A DNA stretch of 64,000 nucleotides from Gordionus sp. m RMFG-2023 (lineage: Eukaryota > Nematomorpha > Gordioida > Chordodea > Parachordodidae): NCBI RefSeq assembly GCF_954871325.1, contig NC_088777.1, forward strand, positions 16,221,366 through 16,285,365, in the 5' to 3' direction. The position numbers were made by a program, and so were the translations under genes. Each line of letters opens with the position of its first letter. The stretch's first letter is position 1. Of the stretch, positions 52,354 to 64,000 are shown in pieces. The notes beneath the pieces are model-generated. The model had not been told where the DNA came from. It saw nothing but the letters and a program-made list of their open reading frames with translations, and ran no database searches.

Positions 52354-52804
52354 TGTTGCAGTTTTACTTTACAAAAAAATGCATTATGCAAATCGTAAAC
52401 AAAAATAATGTTTTATTAAAATATCCCCGTCTATGTAAATGAGAAAAAAACGCGTGAGATTTGTAGATTTTTTCATACTTTAACAGTTTTAACAAGTGGG
52501 ATGTAGAACTTGTTATTCTTCGCTAGGGAGACTATGTAAATGTTGATTAAAGAAAAAGGATATATAATGGAGAAATTATGATGCGAAAAGGGGATTATTA
52601 TTTTAACTAAAATTTACTTTTAATTTTTTAATTTAATTTTATTTTTTTTATGATGTTTACTATTATAATTTTGAATAAAGAATTAAAGTTGATTTTATGA
52701 TTTCGTGATTCCTAATTATTATTAATTTCCTTTATATATATATATTTGTTTTCTATTTTTATATTTAGGTTTTGATGCACAATGACAAGTTTGTCGTTGT
52801 GACA
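52354..52804 (+). repeat. 5' LTR of young element
   Basis: 451 bp, TG...CA ends, preceded by AAACT and followed one base later by the primer-binding site. Confidence 0.93.
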
Positions 52805-54566
52805 GTGGTGCCGAAGAGCGGAGGAGACCGGCCCTTAATAACCTTCAGTCTGTGACCGGCAACAAGGAGATGTGTCAAACTGTATTCTAATACAAAAAAA
52901 AAAAATTCCAGAAGAACGTAAGAAAAATATGTAAATAAAGATGAAAGGGAAAAATTATGTGGTTAAGATTATGTTTATGTAGGAATATAAAATCTAAAAT
53001 TAAAGACAAAGGTTTTGAAACTAATAAAGACTATGATATTTTAGATTTTAGAATTATTATCAAGTGATCACTAGAAATAACTTTGACAAAGAAATAGAAA
53101 CATAAATTGCGAAAGTTAATATTTAACTAATAGGTTGCTGAGATATAATAATTAAAAAATTCGGTGAATAAGATTAGAATATAACTTTATTGTTAGGAAA
53201 TAGTTGATTAAATTCTTATTGAAGATTTACGTTTAACTTTTATTTTAAGGGCTGCGAGAGATAAAACAGCCTCAAGGATTAATGTGAATTAGTATATTAG
53301 GTTGTAGATTAACCAAAAAATCTTCATAGAGAGAATCGGCTTTTCGTCATTAGAAAATTTATGCCGCAATCGAGCTCAATTTGAGATCGGATTTTTATTT
53401 TGAATCATGAATAAGATTTAAGAAGAATCATACAATATTATTCTAATAATACAAAAGGAAAAACATGCTTTAGAAATATACATATCAGTTTTCAACAACG
53501 GTTGTGCGAAAAATTATAATGATTAGATTTCATAAGTTCTTCAAAGACGTGGGGTGAAAACCATAGTGATTAGAAGTAAGAGGTTGTTCATAAACGTAAG
53601 TATGAAAACTTTTATGATTAGGTCATTGATTTCTCAACAACGTATGTATGAAAAGAGATTTATATATTTCAGCAGTTTTTTAAAGACTGAGTGTCAAAGA
53701 GTACATGAGGAAATAAATACACAATGATAATTTTTGTAAAAAAAAGTTTTGATATATATTTTAGAATAGGATTTTTAGATATAAATTTAGACATGGCTGA
53801 AAAGAAGATGAGATCAATAGCTAAATACAAGTAAATTTTTCATGAAAATATGGGTCTAGGCTTCATTAAGGGGAGAGGGGTGATAGAATGTGATATATTT
53901 ATATAATTTATTATATTTTGCTACGTATTATAAAATTTAAGATTTAGTATAATTTACGCCATTTATTAAAGGCAGAATTAGTTTAGAGGAGATAAATTAT
54001 GTAAATAGATTATTTTAGGTAGAAGTAGATTAGATGTGATAACCCGATATCTCAGCAAGGACAAACTGTCGTAGAAGACCCGAAAGTCTGAAAGATAGAT
54101 ACGATTACAAGAATTAGAGGCAACAACCAATCAATTACAAGAGAAAGGGGGAAAACAAGCAAATTGATAGAAAAGAGGGTCAAGACGTTATGCTGCAATC
54201 GTTAATCGCTGACCAATAATAGCCAATTATTCCGAGACTTTAGTCTTGATAAGAAAGCTACGATAAATTGTAAAAAAGATTAAGACAGACTAGCAAAAAA
54301 CCAGAGAGGAAAGGAAACTGGATGTCATCGATAATCGTTATCAATCGTGGATAGTGGAAAACAGGCGTGTATCAAGTTCGTCAGTGGCTTACAGCGATAA
54401 AAAGCTGATCGTTTCACAGGGTGACAAGCGACAGATAGAATTCAAAAATTTCAAGCGACAAAGCCTTCGTTAGAACTTAGAAGACAGCAAAAATTAAGAA
54501 GAATAAGTCGAGATCGAAAGAAGATTGATTATTCGCAGATTGGTGGGTCTAACTTAAGTGGAAGGG

Positions 54567-55017
54567 TGTTGCAGTTTTACTTTACAAAAAAATGCATTAT
54601 GCAAATCGTAAACAAAAATAATGTTTTATTAAAATATCCCCGTCTATGTAAATGAGAAAAAAACGCGTGAGATTTGTAGATTTTTTCATACTTTAACAGT
54701 TTTAACAAGTGGGATGTAGAACTTGTTATTCTTCGCTAGGGAGACTATGTAAATGTTGATTAAAGAAAAAGGATATATAATGGAGAAATTATGATGCGAA
54801 AAGGGGATTATTATTTTAACTAAAATTTACTTTTAATTTTTTAATTTAATTTTATTTTTTTTATGATGTTTACTATTATAATTTTGAATAAAGAATTAAA
54901 GTTGATTTTATGATTTCGTGATTCCTAATTATTATTAATTTCCTTTATATATATATATTTGTTTTCTATTTTTATATTTAGGTTTTGATGCACAATGACA
55001 AGTTTGTCGTTGTGACA
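54567..55017 (+). repeat. 3' LTR of young element
   Basis: 451 bp, same length as the 5' LTR and no difference noticed on reading. Preceded by a purine tract and followed by the second AAACT. Confidence 0.93.
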
Positions 55018-55552
55018 AAACTTTTACACAAATTTCAAACACTATCTCCTTCAGCCCACGTATACATATTTCAGTTCAATACTTACCCCATTCCCCCGAT
55101 ATTTCCCCAATAAATCCCCCCCCCCCCATCCCCTATTTCACCCCAATGAGTCCTCCGATTTTTTATATTTCCCTTAAAATCCCCCTCCCCCCCCCTTAAT
55201 TTCTTTTCTATAATTCTCCTCGATTTATCCCCTAAAATTCCTCCCGCACATAAATACAGATTTTTTAATTCATCTAAATCGATAAAAATAAATAATTCTC
55301 CACATCTTATATTATAAATCTCTAAATAGTTGAATATTTCATGTCTATTTTTTTATACCCCAAAATTTTTAGATAATTTAAGTTTCATAGATCAACTTTT
55401 GAATTAATTTTTCTTTCATTTAGTCATATTTTAGATATTCGTCAACTCATTTAAAAAAAAATTATTCACATTGAAACGTCATCTTTTCTATTATTCACCC
55501 ATATCATCTAACACTAAATTCATTAATTTCTTTTAAAAAAATAGTCTAACAA
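55018..55552. repeat. Left inverted arm (inner part)
   Basis: Inverted match to 61322-61920, C-rich here and G-rich there. Homology ends near the text TAGTCTAACA. Confidence 0.7.
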
Positions 55553-56890
55553 AAATTTGTTTTGACTTTTAAAGAAAACGTGGTATATATGATTAATTGA
55601 GGGAAAAATTTAGTGTTTTTCTCAATTCATACTTTATATTATATAATATAATAAAAAAGTTAGTAACGTTTTTTTAAATTTTTCAAAGAGAATACATATT
55701 AGCATATTTTTAAGCGTGGGTATTAATAACTCATAACATTTATACATTTGTATATAGATTTATTAAAAGCCCAGACCATTTTAAATTTAATATTTATATA
55801 TTATTTCCTCCCCTGCCCTGCCTTGATGAAAGAGAAAAAAATTATTTACTTTTCCTTATTTTACTTTTTCTTCCTTATTTTTTGTTTCATATATTGTCAA
55901 AAAAATAATTACATTTATATATATAATATAAATAAAACAATAAAATATTTTATTTATTTATTATAACTATAAATAAAACAATAAAATATTTTTATTTGTT
56001 TATTATAACTATAAAAATAAAAAATACATCCTTATATTTTTAAATTCAAATAAAGGGATTTTTATAAAAAAATAATTTTCAGGCAATTTTTTTTAAAATA
56101 TATTATATTTATTTTTAAAGATAATTTTTAATTGCATTAAAAAAATATGTTTTATTTTGTAGACTCTGATTAATCTTAGGCTTTTCTATATTAAAGTTAT
56201 AATAATGATTTTGAAGAGGTAAATTTATTAAAAAGCTATTATATTGATTAAATATACTATATTGGTTAATTTAATTTTTTTTAATGTCCAGGCCCAAATC
56301 TGGTTTAATCCCACCAAGGAATTAGAAGATGAAACAACTTTTCGATTAGATAGTCCTTCAATTAATAAATCCAACTTGTCTTTCCCTTAATTCTTGGGAC
56401 CTTAATATTTTAACATTTACGGATAATTATTGGATATAATTTTATTCGTTATATCATACAATTTTATATTACGCTTATAATGTTGAAATAAAAATAAATT
56501 TATACTCTTATTTTTTAATTTTAGTGTTATATATATTACATACCTAAACCCAATTAAACAATAACTAATTTCTAATACAATATAAAATAACTCCGAATTT
56601 AGTTTAAAAATTTAATATTATAAAGCTAATTCTCTTTACTTTATGTTCACTTTAAAAAATACACCTATAAATAGTAGTAGTGTGTTGTGAATTTTAATTT
56701 AAAATAAAATATAATTAATGAAGCATTTTTGCCCAATATCTTTTAAAATACTTTTTTTTATAGTACTGTTTGTGACTTTTCCCCTCTATGTTTTTTGAGA
56801 GAAATTAGCTACAAATTTTAAGATTTTAAGAGGCTTTATTATTGTATTATCCAAATAAAACTTCTTTTGGAAAATAGATGATTTTGGCTG
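55553..56890. other. AT-rich interior, nothing recognised
   Basis: No counterpart in the right arm and no credible exon. The segment near 55930-56010 contains a local duplication around AATAAAACAATAAAATATTT. Likely inserted or diverged filler. Confidence 0.35.
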
Positions 56891-57566
56891 TATTGTTAAA
56901 CTGTTCGATTTGAGTCGATTTTTAAAAACGGCTACTCAATATTATATCCAGATAATTATTACGTAAGCCTTAAGATTGTGGTCATAGATGGCACAAAAGT
57001 TACATCTATCATCGAAATGTAGAGGTTCAGGTAATATTAATAATAGCATAATCATATTCTTAAAATAATCAACATAAGTCATTTCGAATTTAAAAATATT
57101 TAAATTCCCGAACCAAAGTGGTTATATTTTTTTAATCTTTTCATCGTGGAGTAAATAATATTAGCAGGCCGATTCAAAATAAACTTTAGCCGGTTCATGC
57201 GGCTCACTGAGCCGCTCAATTTGAAATGAGTTTTGCGACTCAAAACTTTACTAGAATTTAGGCTAAGTCGACGAACACTAAGTATGGCCTTACTTAAATT
57301 CTATAAAATAAAATTTTCTCTTTTTATTCGTTATCTCAAATATTAAAATATATACTTTTATAATATATAATTCTTTTTATTAATAAAAAATTCTAATGTT
57401 CCTCGCCTTCTTTATTTTTTTCAATTAAGTTTCCTTAAAGTAATTATTACCCCATTTATTATAAATAATTTTATTTCTTCTTTCAAATATATTTAGTATT
57501 TTTCTTTATTAAATTTAGCCGATTTTGAAAATCGACTTAAATCGAGCCTTTTTTAACATCACTGTA
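56891..57566. mobile_element. MITE, GTTGTTAAA family, long copy
   Basis: The left end TGTTAAACTGTTCGATTTGA and the right end, reverse-complemented, read the same family text (GGCTCGATTTAAGTCGATTT). CTGTAT flanks both sides. At 676 bp it is over three times the 25-kb copy. The extra length includes 57281-57513, which also occurs inverted at 60738-60980. Confidence 0.6.
57281..57513 (+). repeat. Inverted repeat B, left copy
   Basis: About 230 bp with TTCTCTTTTTATTCGTTATC, AATTCTTTTTATTAATAAAA and CCTCGCCTTCT. Matches 60738-60980 in inverted orientation. Confidence 0.75.
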
Positions 57567-57835
57567 TTTATATAAAATTCTCAAAAACATGATTTAAGAA
57601 AAAAATAAATTAACCCTTCATTGCAAAGGTGGGACTATATGCAGACCCCAATTATTTTAAAAATTTCAGTATTCAAAACTATTATATGTAAATTAATTTT
57701 GATTTTTTCAATACTTCAAGAGTTTGGGTAATACATCCTATATATTTAATAATTTTATTTTGTGCTTCTTAATTGTCATTTTAAAATTAGTATCCTTTAA
57801 CCTTGTAATAATTTCATTAAAATGATTTTATTTAT

Positions 57836-60100
57836 TCAAATAAAACATGATATAATATTTACAAATATCCAAATAAAAATTTTACATAAATAAAAATAAA
57901 ATAAAACGTTGTTTAATATATTTTTATTAAGTTTGATTAATAAAATATCGTTCAAAGTAGATTTATCTAATCTGGTTCGTAAAGGTGTTACTATCAGTCC
58001 TAGCGCACTGAAGGATCTTTCAACAGACACTTGCGAGCAAGGAGTAGTTAGTAGAACTACTAGCGAGAGGGTGTATAGTTCAGGATCTTAAAATTTTTAG
58101 ATTGCCAATACTGCAGAATATTTTGATTGGATGGCAATTTTTGGCTATATATTAAACCGTAAATCGTCTTGATATCCATGCTCTCAATATTTTGGTATAC
58201 TGAAGCATTAGCGCTTTGTCGCTCCAAATATATATCCAGCCTGGTTTTTTTACAACTGACAGGAATAGCATAGCCATCAGAGATGGGTTATCTTTTGGCT
58301 AACATTTGAATTTGTCTCCATGTAGACATCAAATGGTCCTAAAATAAAATAGATTTATTTAATTTAAAGTTCAATAATATAAATTTACCCTAGCCAGCAA
58401 TTAATCATATTCGGATGGATAGATTCCATTTTGGTAATTAAATCTCGGATTCATGTAGATCCCACTTCTAAATACATTATTATTAAACAGATATTTCTGC
58501 CGACAATCCAAACACATAAGCAAATTATTAGAGAGTTCATTGTTGATTTCCTCCAAATTCAATTTACATTCCAGCCATTTAAAAAAATCTCCTATGATGC
58601 AAGACTTTTCTGTAGTTTTATAGTACTGGAGATAATACCGTGAGATTAGTTTGAATGCGAATTAATTAACGTTTGCGAATATATCTGCCCCATTTTTATG
58701 TAAAAGTTTTTATTATTATTCAGATTCTATAGATGCTATTTCACCTAGTAACATTGTCCAAAACTGGTTTGTTAACTTTTTCTAGTGTATGTAAATTTTT
58801 ATATTTTTGTGATTTAAACAATTTAAGAATTGATCTTATTTCATACGTCCTCCTCTTCTCTTTATAAAATCATTAACCCCTAATTGAATTGTAAGGGCAC
58901 AACAATGCACACAAATGATTTTCTTAGATCATTTATTAAATTATCCATATCATTATTATTTACTTTTTCTTAATAATAGTGCTGAGAATTTAGGTTATCT
59001 CAGTATCTTAATTTTATTGATCATATATAATGTACTCCTTAGACGAATCACTATCATGTATATTCGAAATAACGCTGTCATTTTGCTGCGCGATCTCTAT
59101 ATCATTTATTTGAGAATCGTTAATTGTTTGCGAAGACTCGTTATATGCCTGTGAAGACTCATATCATTCATTTGGCACAAATATTCTGAGAAGGCATCTT
59201 CAGAAAGATCAATGAGTAATCAGCTGTTCTTCAGCTATCATTTCAACGGTTTTAATCATATTGGCACTATTGTCAACTGTGATACTGTATATTTGGTTCA
59301 AACATATATTATACTTTTTTAATAAATTTTTTATTTCTTCCTCTAAATTAGACGCCGTGTGCATCTTTACAATTACTAACAAAACCTATATTTCGAATTT
59401 GAATCTTATCATCCATAATAAATTAGGCATTAACTCCTAACACTTATTTTTAAAATCGTGTTGCCGTATCCATCTTCAAAGAAATGAGCTTATTTTTTAC
59501 TTGTTGCATTATCTGGCATCTTATTTCTGATATAGCATATTTTATTTTATCAATTACGATGTGTTTGTTTATAGTCATATTTAACGATTAAACTATTGAA
59601 TCTAATAATAGCCTGAATGATTCATTATGTTACTAAATTAATTGGCAAGTAATGGCAATTAATTCCACAACCGATTCGGAAACCTAAATTTTTAAAAAAA
59701 ATTAATTATATTTAAAATAAATAATCATTTTAGAACCCTTAAAAATTCAACTTTCAGGTCAAATCAGATTCAAAAATACCTTTCATATATTTATTTAGTA
59801 ATCAGATTTGTTTTATTCTGAGCGTAATATATTAGTCCAAAAAATAAATGAAACCCGAATCAAAAATTATTCGGGAAAATTAAATTATACGACTTACCAA
59901 CAAAAGTATTGCTAATAGTGATTTATTGTTTAATGTATGTAATAAAATACTTTCGATTTTCTTATGACGATTTTAATTGTTTGGGTTGTCTTCTCGTTTG
60001 ACTGTGAACTTGCTGTTGACATATCACAAATGTTAACTTCACCTGACTTCAAATTAGCTGCAATAATAGGATGTTGACTGAAAATATGTCTTTAAGATTA
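57836..60100 (-). pseudogene. hAT transposase remnant
   Basis: The C-terminal dimerisation block is clear: SVERSFSALGLIVTPLRTRL followed by LNDILLIKLNKN at 58030-57860. Upstream on the same strand, near 59380-59200, ASNLEEEIKNLLKKYNICLN leads into SITVDNSANMIKTV, matching the hAT 'it.DNasNM.k' core. A possible N-terminal piece lies near 60100-60000. Blocks are in different frames, so it is a pseudogene, probably fragmented by both introns and mutations. Confidence 0.7.
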
Positions 60101-60737
60101 GCTGTAAAATGCACATATATATGAATTAGAAGGTTATTAAATCATTTTTAAACTAGGTAGGACGAATGTAAAAATAAAACAATTGGTGGTTGTTATAAAA
60201 GTATATATAATCGGTATCGAACTGATTTTAATTCTGCAATAAATCATTTGTTAACTATTGGTTTGATAGTCTGGTGAAAACTTTAAAATTAGAAAAAAAA
60301 TTATAAACCTCTATTTAATTGTCCTTTAATTCATATAATTTTGTTTTATTAACTAATTAGAGTTGGGACAGAATAACAGACTAGGGAAAAATATTGCTTG
60401 TGAAGATATTTTTCTACGGGTATGGCCAGAAATTTGCAAAATTTTTAAATAAGCCAAAGTCTCTTAAACCGATTAGCTTAAAATAAATATAGATTACATT
60501 ACACTCTAATTGTCAAGCAAAAATTCAAATGATGAAAATATTTGGTTGTTGTGTAACTTTAAAAACCAATAATAAAAATAAAATATATTTTAAAATATCT
60601 TACATGGAATTGATTTGAGCTTTTTATGGCATTAGCTGCTTGTTGCAAAAATTTGTCTTGGTCAAACAAAAAGAAGTTAGATATTATAATATTTTTTTAC
60701 ATAATTACTAATTAAATTTAATTAAAATATTTTTTTT

Positions 60738-60980
60738 TATTAATAAAGAAAAGAACTAAATATATCTGAAAGAAGAAATAAAATTAAAATTATGATTATA
60801 ATATATGGGATATTTATAATTTTTTAAAAAACTGAATTGAAAAAAAAATAGAAGGCGAGGAACGTTAGAATTTTTTTATTAATAAAAAGAATTATATATT
60901 AAAAAATGTATACTTTAATATTTTGACTCTGAGATAACGAATAAAAAGAGAGAAAATATATATAATTTATGACCATACTC
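60738..60980 (-). repeat. Inverted repeat B, right copy
   Basis: Reverse complement resembles 57281-57513 over its length with moderate divergence. This copy is not inside a recognisable MITE. Confidence 0.75.
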
Positions 60981-61321
60981 ATTAAAATTTCTAAGAAATC
61001 CCCCATCAAATTCAACACAGGTATATAATAATAAAGATAATGAAAGACTTTTATATAAAACTTTTAATTTTAGAATTGTGTTGGTAGAGCGTTAAGATGA
61101 ATTAATCAAAATTATAAATTAACATGAGCGAGAATTTTAAATTAATGAGTACAAAAAACTAATGTAGCGCTGAAAGTATAGAATAATAATAAACAATATT
61201 ATCTTTAAGTTTGGAATAAAAACGTGAAGGAATAAAAGAGAATTGAAATCGTTAATAAAAGTAATAATTTTTGATTAATTTGGAACGCTTTTTTGGTTAA
61301 TTGAGTAGAATATAAAAGTGT

Positions 61322-61957
61322 GTTAGATAATTTTTTTTAAAAAAATGAATGAATTTAGGGTTAAATGATAAGGGGGAATAGAAAAGATAATGTTTTTTTT
61401 ATTTATAATGTGGATAAAATTTTTTTTTAAAATGAGCTGATGAATATTTAAAATATGATTTTCGAAATGAAAGAAAAGTTAATTAAAAGTTGATTATGAG
61501 TTAAATTATCTTAAATTTTGGGGTATAAAAAGATTGATATGACTTATACTATTGTATAGAAATTTATAATATAAGAAGTGGAGAATCATTTATTATTCTC
61601 GATTTAAATGAATTTAAAAATAGGTATTTATGAGCGGTAGGAGCCCTAGGGGATAAATCAGGGAAAAGCCTAAGGAGGAAATGGGGGGGGGGATTTTAAG
61701 GGAAAAATTAAAAATTGGGGAGAAATAGGGGAGGTCTTTGGAGAGTTGGGGGGATTTTTTTGGAGGGATTTCTGGGGAATAGGGGAAGAATTGAACTGAA
61801 ATATGTATACGTGGGCTGAATTTTAAAAGGAGAGATACAAAATGGGTGTTTGAAATTTGTGCAAAAGTTTAATATATTGAGATGAATTTTAAAAGGAGCG
61901 ATACAAAAGATGTGTTTGAAATTTGCGTAAAATTTTAATATATTGGGATAAATTTCT
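61322..61957. repeat. Right inverted arm
   Basis: G-rich counterpart of 55018-55552 and 52318-52353. The text AATATATTGRGATRAATTT with the following AAATTTGYG region is duplicated locally near 61870 and 61930. Confidence 0.7.
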
Positions 61958-63340
61958 TAAGCACGAATATTATTGGCAGTTGTGGAGTATATATTAGATA
62001 AAAAAAATTTTAACACTTATAAATATTAGTCGATCTTTATTTATATGCAGGTTATAATGTTTAACGTCAAACGATCAAGCTGAAAACTGTTTACTGGGCT
62101 CAAAACATAAATATATTTTATTTTTGTATATATCTACATTTTACGCATGTACTTAATAAGTAATGGCATTAGAAATTTATTATAAAAATAATGATTTAAC
62201 TGTTTTAAAAAAATGACTCAATTAGGACAAATACCAAAAACGATAAATTATAAGCTTTTTTTAAAATTGATTTCATTTGAAAGAGAATTGTTGATGCAAA
62301 TTTAACTAGAAAAAACTTTCGTGTATAAAGTTCTAAATTAATGATATTTATTCGCCTAAAAATTATCTCATTTTTTAAATTTATTTATCTAAATTCTTTT
62401 TGGGAAACTATATTTGCAATATGCTTGATTTTATATGTAAAATAAATGTTATTATCAGTTTTTTAAATTTTTTTTACATAAAACTTAAAAAAAACATGTA
62501 AGGAAAAGGAATGAATAAAAATTACAAAATATTGTAGCAAAATAAAATTAAATACGACAAAAATAATTTTAAAAGAAAAGATATTGAAATCTTGTTTGGG
62601 AAGATTGTTATACCCCCTATTTTGTTTTATTCTCCATAATACTCCAAAATAAATGGTCTACGAGCATTGGAGAAATGGGTACAATTTTTTACAAATAAAG
62701 ATAAATCCCCAAAAAGATGTACGTTATCTATTTTAATTTTACTTTAATTTGTCCTCTTAAAACTATTTTTTTTTACATTTTTTTATGTATCCCAATCATG
62801 TACTTTTTTAAATTCTTTGAGCTTAATTATAAACCACTTATCACTCAAAAATACAATGCCTTTTTAATTTTTTATGCCATTTCTTAAAATATACGAAGCC
62901 AAAAAATCGTACTTTTATTCATTTAACAATCTATCAATTATCAGAAGTTTTTTGAAATGATTTAAAAAACATATTTCCATGGTTTGCTCATTTTTGATGT
63001 ATATGTTTCATAAAAAAAAAAATTGAGAAATGTTAAACCATTTAAAATCATTAAAATATTTATTTAACCTAGAGAAAAATATTTTTTTTGATTAAAAGTA
63101 AAGGCAATATTTGAAACAAATATAATAAAAATAGATAAAAAATCCAAGTAGATGTATTGAAATATATGTAATAGACATTGAATTTAATAGGTTGATCTTA
63201 GGTCAGAATCTCTAAAAGAAATGGATGGAAATATAAATGTGTGGTATTAGAAAAGTATAAATTTTTTGAATAATAAAAATGTATCTTTAAATGAATCAAA
63301 GTTGCTTGACCAATTTTACAACCTTAAATTATTGTTTATT
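61958..63340. other. Intergenic, nothing recognised
   Basis: AT-rich sequence without credible exons or clear repeats. Confidence 0.4.
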
Positions 63341-63410
63341 TAAAATAAAATGATCATTCTAACCATATCTAATTGACGAATGTTATAATTCAAAATGTAT
63401 AAATATATAT
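63340..63410. repeat. Short dispersed repeat
   Basis: AACCATATCTAATTGACGAA with flanking ATCATT and TATAATTCA is shared with about 25870-25925 inside the CAGAGACC MITE of DHX15 intron 8. The common segment is about 45 bp. Confidence 0.5.
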
Positions 63411-63650
63411 TACGATATATTGAGATACACTACAAATTATAATATTAATTAAAATAAATTATTAAATTAAATTAAGAGTTTAACAGGTCCTTGGGAATAC
63501 AACATATTTTTTGTGAAAAAATGAATCTTGATACAAGATACTAGTATTTTTCAAAATATCAAAAAGATACAAGATAAAGATACTTGTATCTTTTGCTTAA
63601 ATAAAGTATCTTAAATACAAGATACTTTTAAATTATCATTACCAATTAAA

Positions 63651-64000
63651 TTAGAATAGTTTATAAAATACAGTATTTAATATTTTGTGAAGATAACAAC
63701 AATTTAATAAGAATGAATATTTAATAATTAATAAAATATTTAATGATGGGTTAATTATAATAATCAGGCATTTTAACATTAGTATTAGCCCATGCATATA
63801 TTGAAAAGGGAGACTAGTATTTTTAATGGGAGTTAAAAAATTAATTTGCAAAAGAATATTTAAAATCATTACTTTATATGATATCAAATTTTTCATATAA
63901 TTTATCATTAGACCTTTGCATTTCTGCGTACTTAACATTGTGCCAAAACTAAATAACCTTTCAATTAGAGATGATGAAGGTATTGCAGTATTATATACAT
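63651..64000 (-). pseudogene. hAT transposase C-terminal end, cut by window edge
   Basis: Reading from the window edge inward gives NTAIPSSSLIERLFSFGTML, then STQKCKGLMINYMKNLISYK. This is the hAT dimerisation block 'pSSs..ER.FS.ag...s..r..l'. The gene continues beyond 64000. The visible part is open, so it may be relatively young, but the downstream 'llflk.N' end is degraded. It differs clearly from the 57.8-kb hAT (SVERSFSALG), so it is another lineage. Confidence 0.7.

Larger units (their letters stand above)
52354..55017 (+). mobile_element. Young non-autonomous LTR retrotransposon
   Basis: Two LTRs of exactly 451 bp (52354-52804 and 54567-55017) look identical by eye. They start TGTTGCAG and end TTGTGACA. 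A 5-bp duplication AAACT flanks the element. A primer-binding site TGGTGCCGAAGAGCGG follows the first LTR and a purine tract GTGGAAGGG precedes the second. The 1762-bp interior has no long ORF and no recognisable gag or pol, so it is a LARD/TRIM-like element mobilised by a partner elsewhere. It looks structurally whole and very recent. It is inserted in the left arm of the inverted repeat. Confidence 0.93.
52318..61957. mobile_element. Large inverted-repeat structure around a hAT remnant
   Basis: The left arm (52318-52353 plus 55018-55552, split by an LTR element) matches the right arm 61322-61957 in inverted orientation. Shared text includes AAATTTATCCCAATATATTA, CACAAATTTCAAACAC, GCCCACGTATACATATTTCA and a C-run/G-run region. 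The right arm holds an extra local duplication of about 65 bp. Between the arms lie AT-rich sequence, a MITE and hAT transposase pieces. Whether the arms are the true ends of that hAT is inferred; no target duplication was found. Confidence 0.55.

Noticed and set aside
52318-61957. Polinton/Maverick interpretation of the long inverted repeats
   Set aside because: No polymerase B, integrase, ATPase or capsid reading frame lies between the arms; the only recognisable protein is a hAT transposase.

Overview
The window is AT-rich eukaryotic nuclear DNA, probably from an invertebrate animal. It holds two complete spliced host genes in a landscape made almost entirely of transposable elements and their debris. 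No prokaryotic features are present. The host genes resemble animal orthologs closely, and many introns are only 39-44 nt long. The species cannot be fixed from the sequence; a short-intron invertebrate with many Mutator, Merlin and hAT elements fits.

Layout. 1-4.15 kb: G-rich dispersed repeats and a hAT transposase remnant. 4.16-9.01 kb: an old hAT element carrying a nearly intact Merlin transposon and a MITE. 9.90-15.26 kb: a full-length but broken Ty3/gypsy fossil with a 524-bp Mutator-type MITE inside it. 15.46-16.78 kb (+): BCCIP, 7 exons, 311 aa. 17.57-20.48 kb: another hAT. 38.05-21.12 kb (-): the spliceosome and ribosome-biogenesis helicase DHX15/PRP43, 13 exons, 741 aa, with introns from 70 bp to 4.3 kb filled by hAT, Tc1/mariner and MITE sequence. 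39.2-46.0 kb: a Mutator-superfamily (Phantom-like) element with foldback arms of tandem repeats, a FLYWCH-like/MULE transposase gene and an OTU-type cysteine protease gene. 46.0-47.8 kb: a tandem array of about 130-bp units. 49.6-51.7 kb: a gypsy fragment, a hAT-like palindromic element and an approximately 119-bp array. 52.3-62.0 kb: a large inverted repeat enclosing a hAT transposase remnant, with a very young non-autonomous LTR element inserted in its left arm. The right edge cuts into one more hAT transposase.

The two host genes are housekeeping genes with no evident shared pathway beyond nuclear RNA and ribosome biology. They face each other tail to tail with a hAT element between them. 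The most unusual item is the 39.2-46.0 kb element: its terminal tandem repeats are close copies of about 50 bp of its own transposase coding exon, and it also carries an OTU protease domain that keeps the Asp, Cys and His of the catalytic site.

All calls rest on reading translations, splice sites, terminal repeats and target-site duplications by eye. Percent identities and copy numbers are estimates unless stated as exact counts.
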